Shown in pieces: positions 55,480 through 64,000 of a DNA stretch of 64,000 bases. Where the stretch lies: assembly GCA_025642075.2 (NCBI GenBank), contig JAODUO010000956.1, forward strand, positions 53,501 through 117,500, in the 5' to 3' direction. The notes below the pieces were generated by a model. It did no database searches and was not told the DNA's origin. It saw only the letters and a program-made list of their open reading frames with translations. The position numbers and the translations under genes were made by a program. Source of the DNA: Ridgeia piscesae. Lineage: Eukaryota; Annelida; Polychaeta; Sabellida; Siboglinidae. Within the stretch, counting starts at the first letter, position 1; each line of letters opens with the position of its first letter.

Positions 55480-58400
55480 TTGCCACCTAAGAGATTCAAC
55501 TCTAGATGGCAGGTGGACTAGGAAGCCATTTGGCTTATCGAGAGTCCAACCTATCTATCTAAGTAAACCCCGCCCGTCTTAGATATATGTCGATTTTATT
55601 TTTAAATATATTAACACTACTAGCACCTACACAATCAGCTGATAATCTGTTCCATTCGTTTACTGTTTTTGTGAAAATGAAAATGTTCTAATATCTAGTC
55701 TACACTGCTTCTTTCTTAATGTAACTCCATGTCCTCCAGTCCTTCTCTCTTCCTTGACTGTGAACAAAATATTTCTGTCAATATTTTCATACCCATTCAA
55801 TATTTTAAACACCTCAATCTGACCTCCTCTCAATCTTCTGGTTTCTAGTGTTGTTAAACCACATTCTTTTAGACGCATTTCATAACTAATATTCCTGAGT
55901 TTTGGTATCATTTTGGTTGCTCTCCTTTGTACTCTTTCCAGCATATCAATATCCTTCTTGCGATATGGCCTCCATGCTTGTAAACAATATTCTAAGTGAG
56001 GCCTAACTATTGTTTTATACAGCGGTAATATTAGTTCTTTTTCTTTGCACACTATATTTCGCCTAATTAATCCAAGAATTTGGTTTCCCTTCGCTGCTGC
56101 AATTCCACACTGCTCTGATACCTTCATGTCAGCACAAATAGTTAACCCTAAGTCCTTTCCTTTAAGATAGTATTTAGTACGGTACCACCCATTGTATATT
56201 GTGCATCTTCATTCCCATGTCCTGTGTGGAGGCACTTACACTTTCCAAAATTAAACAGCATTTGCCGCTTCTCAGACCATTCTATCAACTTATTAAGATC
56301 ATCTTGTAAATGCTGTCTATCTGCATCACTTTTAATTTTCCTAAACACTTTTGTGTCGTCCACAAACTTCAACACCTTGCTTGTTATGTCATCATCCAAA
56401 TCATTGATATATATTAAGAATAAAATAGGTCCCAGTACTGATCCCTGCGGAACTCCACTCAAAACCGATTTCCAGTTTGAAATCTCCCCATCAACTACTA
56501 CTCTTTGTCTTCTATCAATAAGCCATTTTTCTATCAAGTTAATCATACCATTTCCTATGCCATAGGCCTTTAGTTTAAGTAGTAGTCTTTGGTGTGGCAC
56601 TTTGTCGAAGGCTTTTAATAAATCTAAATAGATTATATCTACTGGTGATCCCTCGTCTACCCACTTTGTGACATCTTCCAAAAACATAACATAAGCATGA
56701 CCTCGCTTTTAAAAACCCATGTTGAGATGGGTTTATCAATTTATTTTTAACAAGAAAATCAACCAGGTGATCTTTAATTAGTGTTTCTAGTAGTTTGCAA
56801 TTCACCGATGTTAAACTCATTGGTCTATAGTTCTCTGACTTGTTTCTCGAACCTTTTTTAAATAATGTTTGCTTCTTTCCATTCTAACGGAACTATTCCC
56901 TCCTCTAATGACAAATTGAACACTGTTGCAAGCGGTATGCTGATTTGTTCTACAATTTCCAATAGTAATTTGGGAGGAATCCCATCCACTCCAGGTGATT
57001 TATTATCCTTCATATCTCTTATTTTCATAGCTACCATTGTTGGGGTTACAATTAGTTGTCCTAAATAGTCAAACTCTCTCCCTTCGAACTTAGTCTCAAG
57101 TACTGGTAATATACTAATATCTTCCCTGGTAAACACCGAACTAAAGTACTCATTTAGGTTTTCTGCCATTAAGAATCCCTCTGTTATTATGTTTACATCA
57201 CTACCTTCTAGAGGACCGACCTTATCCTGAACTTTCTGTTTACTTCGAACATACGCTTAATAACTCTTGCTGTCATGTTTTATATTAAAAACAATTTTTG
57301 TTCGTAGCTTCTCTTTGAATTTCTAATTTCAGCTGTAGCTTGATTAAGTGCTTCTTTATAAATGCCATAGTCTTCTTAACTTCCAGTATGTCTATATGTC
57401 TTCCACATCATTTGCTTGTACTTGATTTTTCTAATGGCTTCCTTCGATAAGTGTTTCTTATTTGACCGTTTCCCCTGGGTTTTTTTCAAGGGGACAAATT
57501 TGTCAAGACGCAGTAAATTTCACTCTTTAAAATATTCCAGCATTCTGTTGCTGTCTTATTCTTCAGTGTGTTATTCCAGTCTATCTTTGCTAAATATTCC
57601 CTCATGTCCTTATATCTTCCTTTGTGAAAATTTTTCCTGTACCATATTTTCTATTCCGTTCTCCCTTTACTTTGATGATAAAATGTATCTAATTGTGATC
57701 ACTATACTCCAGTGGCTCACATATCTTGACATTATCAACAAATTCCTTCTGTGAGCTCAATACTATGTCTAACACGTTCTAGCCCCTGGTTGCTTCTAAC
57801 ACATGTTGAGAAAGGAAACTATCTTGTACTAAATTCAAAAACCTCTTGATCCTCTCTCCCGGTACTATGTAGAGATACCACTGTATATGCCCATGGTTAA
57901 AATCCCCCATAATAATACAGTCCCGTATACTCACTTCTTTGATAGCGTTATGTATTTTTTCATTCTCTTCTATGCTTATGTTTGGACTCCGATACACTAA
58001 CCCAACAGTTAATGTTGAGTTTCCTGTAACTATGTTACACCAGACAGCTTCTTCACATTCTGCTTCTTTTTCTAATTTTATTTCATAAGCCTGGATGGAT
58101 TCTTTAATATTATATAAAATAAATCCGCCTCCCCTTCTTCCTAATCTATCTTTCCTAAACATTACATATCCTGTCATTCCTAATTCGGCATCTGCTATAT
58201 CGGGGGTGGCCCAAGATTCAGTTATACCTATTATGTGAGGGTCAATATCTTCTACCATAATGTTTAGTTCATTTCTTTTGTTTACTATGCTCCTTGCATT
58301 TAAACAAACACATTTATAACCAAATTCCGTAGGGCTTTCCAGGCTGTTCTTTGCTGATTTCTTTTTGCTATCTTTATCTATGCCTCTAGTATTATTCTAC
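55480..58400 (-). mobile_element. CR1-like LINE, 5' truncated and frameshifted (endonuclease and reverse transcriptase)
   Basis: Read on the - strand. Endonuclease part (58258-57779, upstream residues from about 58310): LNARSIVNKRNELN, then IIGITESWATPDIADAELG and MGDFNHGHIQW. A stop-ridden linker follows. Reverse transcriptase (57169-55660): DNKSPGVDGIPPKLL, YLDLLKAFDKVPHQRLLLKL, SGVPQGSVLGPILFLIYIND, KFVDDTKVF. C-terminal part: LYKTIVRPHLEYCLQAW, RRATKMIPKLR. The catalytic FADD box reads FVDD, and there are several frameshifts and stops, so it is inactive. No ORF1. Confidence 0.93.
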
Positions 58401-60200
58401 ATAACTGTTTGTCATGGCAACAGCCAACCACAAAATCATTAGCTTTTACGCACAAATGCAGAATATTCTTGTATAAATTGTAGAGTAAACGCCAAAGTTG
58501 CAAATGCATATGTATAGTGGATTTGACGATCACACATATAGCGCCGACGGTCGGCGCTAGTCGGTTGGTGTGTGCGGCTGGTGTGCGCGGACAGAAGTCG
58601 GCGCTAGTCTGTGGAACTAATTGGCGTTTAGCACCAACTGCTTCGTCACGCCAACTGCCAACTGCAGTCGGCGTTAGTCGGTTGGTGTGTGCCTAATCTG
58701 TTGAAACCATAATTTCAACAACATAGACGACGAAAAGCAAGTGTTCTTGCAGACATTTTGTTCATCGCTTGACGGAGTTTGCTAAGGGTGGTTACCTCAA
58801 TTATAGTGTGCCGTAATTCAATGTAGTTGTGTAGTGGTAGTCGTCGATTCGTAATTTGCAAACATGTTTATAAAACGTTTTATTACGTACACAGTATTTT
58901 AGCACGCACTACTTTTTAAATGTCTACGTTTATTATAGTGCACCTGCATGCAGTAAACCCATTTGTTCTATTATTGTCACATATCCTCGCCGGAAAAATA
59001 TGTCACATGATCGTATGTTTACAACCTCTGGGTCGCGTGGCTGGTATTCGTCGTGTTTACGAAACCCATAAAGTGACAAATAACACACATCAATTATGTT
59101 GAGGGGAATCCCACATACTTTATGCGAGAAATACCCAAAATAGATCATGGGGTCGACAAGAACCGTCTGAATGAATTCTGACACAGGCACACCCGGCGCG
59201 TTTATAACGTCTGTATAAAGATAATCAATAAATATACATATATACAAAACACAACACGTTTTTCGGTTTTTGCTTACAATTCTAAATGGAAACCAGTTGT
59301 ATGTATGTTTGGGCGTGTGTTTTAAAGAGACTCTCCGGGACAATTTAGTGTTGTTTATGTGTTGATATTCTTATATTTATACGTCTAAATAACAAATCGG
59401 AATCATGTAACATAATTAAGGAAACACTAATTATTAACAACTACAACCAAAAGAATTATGCCAGTAGTTTTACTTTAACAGGATAATTATTTTGAAGACT
59501 TATATTTTAAATTGCACGAACTGTGACTTTGTGATAGCACGTCTGACATCACATATATCCAAACTCCTACCAATTCACCCGTCACGAAAACAGAACCAGA
59601 GAATAATAATTTAATGCAGATATTATTTTGGAGTTATAACTGCAAACGGTTTCGTTGTTGGTGCGCCGTATATGTGATAATAACGGTTAATTGTTATAAA
59701 TATAACTCCGGATTGAAGGGAATCGAGAAACCACCATTTTAGATAGCATTTTCATATACAGTCACATGTAATATAAAGGAAACGAAAATCAAACAAATGT
59801 CCATGAAGCTCTAGGCGCTTATTTCCAAGTCATTGGAGGCATGTCTCAATATGTCAGTCGCCGAGAACTCAGATTTTCAGGAGAATCCTCAACTTCACAA
59901 ATAATTTCTGAATAAACACGATGTGTGATATTGTTGATTATAGTTGCAAACGGCTAGATCACGTTAACTGTTAATGAGTACAGCCTACGTAATTGTGTTT
60001 CTTTTCCCTTTATAAATTATAAATCCAAACATGATGTTCATCACAAGTTCCTGATTTATATATGTATCTTGAAATATTCGGAACACATTTTATGTAGACA
60101 CTAATGATTATTGACATCGCAAGTTCTGTTAAGAGATCAAAGCCCACACGTCGTGATGGTTATTGACAATATCACTCTAATTTGATTTTGATTGCATCTC
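58401..60200. other. Intergenic; short inverted and direct repeats
   Basis: AGCGCCGACGGTCGGCGCT (58541-58559) is a near-perfect palindrome. GTCGGCG(C/T)TAGTCGGTTGGT recurs at 58553 and 58666. A possible - strand exon lies at about 58980-59215. No recognised gene. Confidence 0.5.
58985..59215 (-). other. Possible unrecognised - strand exon
   Basis: After a plausible acceptor (GATTATCTTTATACAG) an open frame reads INAPGVPVSEFIQTVLVDPM, then YFGYFSHKVCGIPLN. I do not recognise a family. It may be chance. Confidence 0.2.
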
Positions 60201-60221
60201 CATCCCGTTTATCGAGACTTC

Positions 60222-61150
<929 letters not shown>

Positions 61151-61264
61151 TGGAAACGAACCGAATCGAACTTGTGACTTTGTAGAAGTTGTAGATGAGC
61201 AGCGGGATAATGTGGAATAATCTGCCCAATACTTATGCCACCTTTTACAAACGCAAGGTAACAT

Positions 61265-62390
61265 TGAATGTTTACAATCTGTGTTATGTCATTATGCTTT
61301 ATTGGCAGCCTACTATAACATTCACACTCTGGGCCCAGTCTGAGTTCATTATAGTATAATATATGTTGTTGTTTGGCGACTTCGCGGGTTTTGTCCAGTT
61401 GACGACAACTGATTCTGCAAATATATGGTTGTTACTACAACGATTAGCCGATTCAAACTAATGGAACAGCCATCGCCCTTTAACAAATTGTTTTGCATAT
61501 CTTGAGGCATGAATTTAGCTTACATATTATTAATAATCAAACCCGAAACTTTGTGAAATAATGTGTCGCATTTACAAGTGTTATTTTTCACCAACATTGA
61601 CGCCCCAAATGCAATTACTTTTACAAATAATTGTTTGCATACACGCACGCACGCTGTGACAATGGGGCGGGTTACATGTTAGTTGTAAATATGTCCAGGT
61701 GAGTGCGCAGCGTGAAGAAACGATACGTTACACAGCCTATATTTCATGTAGCTCAACACTATTGTTTAGATCTCCACAGTAACAACGCAGGGAACCACTG
61801 AGAGCAGTGTCTAGTTATACTTTATGTAGGTATAGGCGTGTATCATTAGTGTCCAAATGTATGTGTATACATGTGTTCTAAGCATATCGTACGTTAAATA
61901 TGTTGCCATCGAAAAAACACTGTATCGTTGTCATATGCATACGAGACATCGTAAATAAACCTAAACGTATTTTGGTCCTATTCGAAAGGTCCCGATAGTT
62001 GCTGTTCCTTTGTCGTACTGTCGATAAATAAATTACACGGGCGTCATAAAATAAGGGTACATAATGTGTAACTATCCCTGTTCAACCCGAAAGCTAAATT
62101 ATATGATCGCCACAAATCTGTAAAAGGCGGTTACTGTTACCAAAGCGTACACAAATCAAACTCTGTGGTATGCCTGGTATGTTAAATTGACCTTTCTTTT
62201 CACGAGAATTACACGATACAATAATAATGTATCACTCCCAATTACATTAGTAACACAATACTATACTGTCTAACTCGCGTGAAAAAGACCATCAATTTCT
62301 ACTTACTTTCCCCCATGGATAAACCCACCGTTCATCACCCACCAATGTGCGTGCATTTAAAACTACACATAGGCCTATATATATTCGAAG
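61265..62390. other. Intergenic, nothing recognised
   Basis: AT-rich. No gene, array or transposon terminus seen. Confidence 0.6.
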
Positions 62391-62431
62391 AAATGACGTC
62401 GCTACCTTCGTCTACCACGACGACAGCAAGT

Positions 62432-62666
62432 ATGACGACGTGGAGAATCAGTTTGCTGTCGTTGCTGCTTGCAATGACAGCATTTGCAGAGAAAGACGAC
62501 AATTTTCTGATCGTCGACAAAGACGAGACTGTTGGTGTTCTCAACCACCATTACTCTGATGCATCCATCAAGAGCAACGACGATCGTGAACAGGGACACA
62601 ACGACATGTCGTGGCAAGCAGCGGAGGAAATTGTAGACGCGATCAGAGAGTTCGGCAACATCACAC
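62432..62666 (+). CDS. Candidate first exon of an unrecognised secreted protein
   Basis: The reading from ATG 62432 gives MTTWRISLLSLLLAMTAFA, a good signal peptide with a small-residue cleavage site, then an acidic segment (EKDDNFLIVDKDETVGVLN...EEIVDAIREFGNIT). A donor-like GTAATG starts at 62667. Another in-frame ATG is at 62393 and TATATATA lies near 62375. No family recognised and no downstream exon found in the window. Frame length and signal peptide are the only support. Confidence 0.4.
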
Positions 62667-63005
62667 GTAATGTCGATTCATTTCTCCATACCTTTTATTT
62701 CAAGAGATGTACGATTGTCGTAACATGTGTTGAGAGAGGGCTGCTAAATTTACACCTGAATAGCTTAGTGTATCGTGTTTGTGTGCATGATGGGGGTAGG
62801 GAGGTATGTATGTGTGTGATGTATGTATATTATCAACAGCGTGACGTCATTGTCATTGTCAAGACATATGTTTGGACTATTAACATGTTACATCCTATGT
62901 TAGATTTAAGCTCAATTTATAACCAGAGTGTACCTCAATATTAGTCGTAGCGTAGCATTCGCGATTAAACACAGCAATACAAACAACGTTTGTGTTCACA
63001 GAGAA
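62667..63005. other. Sequence after the candidate secreted exon, nothing recognised
   Basis: An open frame continues to 62944, but its composition shifts and it looks intronic. Confidence 0.4.
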
Positions 63006-63009
63006 ATAA

Positions 63010-63190
63010 TAATTACGTGGTCGCGCGGTAAGGCGGTTCAATCCCACCTGCCGCCGTTTCGGAAATTAGGCAATTTCGTTCACCCCACATTTGCCTGTGT
63101 CTTTCGGAAGAGACACTAAAAGCCAGTGGTCCCTTCTATTTGGTGTTTATGCCAGGGAAGTAAAAGATCACACACAGGGGGTAAATGTGT
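63010..63190 (+). repeat. SINE-like remnant
   Basis: GCGGTTCAATCCCACCTGCC resembles a tRNA B box (GGTTCRANNCC). CATTTGCCTGTGTCTTTCGG, AAGAGACACTAAAAGCCAGT, GGTCCC resemble the body of tRNA-derived invertebrate SINEs (TTTCGGATGAGACGTTAAA...GGTCCC). The head is truncated. Confidence 0.5.
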
Positions 63191-64000
63191 AACATGTATT
63201 GGACTCACTAATTCTAGAGCAGGACGGTCCGTGTATATACCGTCTTTTTCGTTTTCAAATTTGCGAACGAACAACAAAAACACGAATTCGTTTTTGCTTT
63301 TAGAAAGCTTCGGCTACACTGCCACTTCGGGTGGCCGGTAAAAGTTGGTAGTTTCAGCGGGATACTGTGGTCGCACTGGCGGCATTTCGAAAACAAACTC
63401 GCAGAAATTGCATCGGCGATGTGGTATATCTAAGTACCTATACTGAACGTTGATCGTTTCGGCGCTGCTTTTTATGTTCCGACAATTTAATAAACTATAC
63501 ACAACCTTCTGTGATAAACTATTGTAACAGATCTATCTATAGATATAGATAGATAAATCGACAAATAGATAAATCGAGAGTAAATGTATTTATTTTGTAA
63601 CTGCAACTACGTGCTGCAATAGTTATTTAAATTTAGTTTGTAAAATATTTGGCTTAGGAGGTCCCTATTGTGACTAATAAATAGTCGCTATCATATGGGC
63701 CACACTGAGTTTTGAAATTAGCTATCTTTTATATAATTATATAATTATTCAATTCCTTTGATGGGCCATTACGGATAGCCCAATTGTATTTAGGAGCATG
63801 CATATTCCTGTGTATTTTTATTAACATTTGCTACTTTACGCGTATTGTAAGTAGTGCTTATGTTTTGATTACAAAGAGGTAGGGATTATTTATTTTGTGT
63901 GGCGGACTATATCTAATACTCTTTTTTGGAAATTTGTATTATGTCCTGAATGTATGTGTGCTGGTTTTAAATGATTATGTATATTTCTATTTTGCGTTAT
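63191..64000. other. Window end, nothing recognised
   Basis: A short TAGATAGATA-type run lies at 63532-63580. No gene recognised. Confidence 0.6.

Noticed and set aside
56148..58258. Functional endonuclease/reverse transcriptase gene
   Set aside because: Stops and frameshifts between domains, and FVDD in place of FADD. An inactive LINE copy.

Overview
This is animal nuclear DNA, AT-rich and loaded with introns, tandem repeats and transposon remnants. Both recognisable host genes are metazoan, and the repeats (hAT-like, Tigger-like, CR1-like and other LINEs) suggest an invertebrate. A mollusc or other lophotrochozoan is possible, but the window alone cannot settle the taxon.

Region 1 (about 320-32760, + strand): the last 28 recognisable exons of a BTAF1/Mot1 orthologue, the SNF2-family ATPase that strips TBP from DNA. 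About 1,310 codons are present: the C-terminal part of the HEAT/DUF3535 region and the whole ATPase. The N-terminal quarter or so lies upstream of the window. Exon phases chain correctly except around exon 4, in a stretch of poor sequence quality. One intron has U12-type signals and one uses a GC donor.

Region 2 (about 35053-48032, - strand, coding 35368-47879): a complete epsin gene of 8 coding exons (ENTH, two UIMs, DPW motifs, a clathrin box, NPF motifs). It lies tail-to-tail with BTAF1. Its last exon carries an apparent one-base frameshift in a homopolymer. A candidate promoter lies near 50 kb.

Region 3 (about 50-64 kb): gene-poor. It holds LINE fragments, an LTR-like block with a primer-binding site, a SINE-like remnant, long AC/TA/GGCAC microsatellites, and one candidate first exon of an unrecognised secreted protein.

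The most striking observation is that many introns of both genes contain minisatellites anchored on a splice site. The repeat unit contains the real 5' or 3' splice site and often 10-45 nt of the adjacent exon, repeated from 3 to about 90 times. At least ten introns fit this pattern, and the BTAF1 coding tail is similarly repeated in its 3' UTR. Three other arrays in the same genes show no link to an exon edge. I know of no described system of this kind; whether it has a function or is a mutational bias is open.
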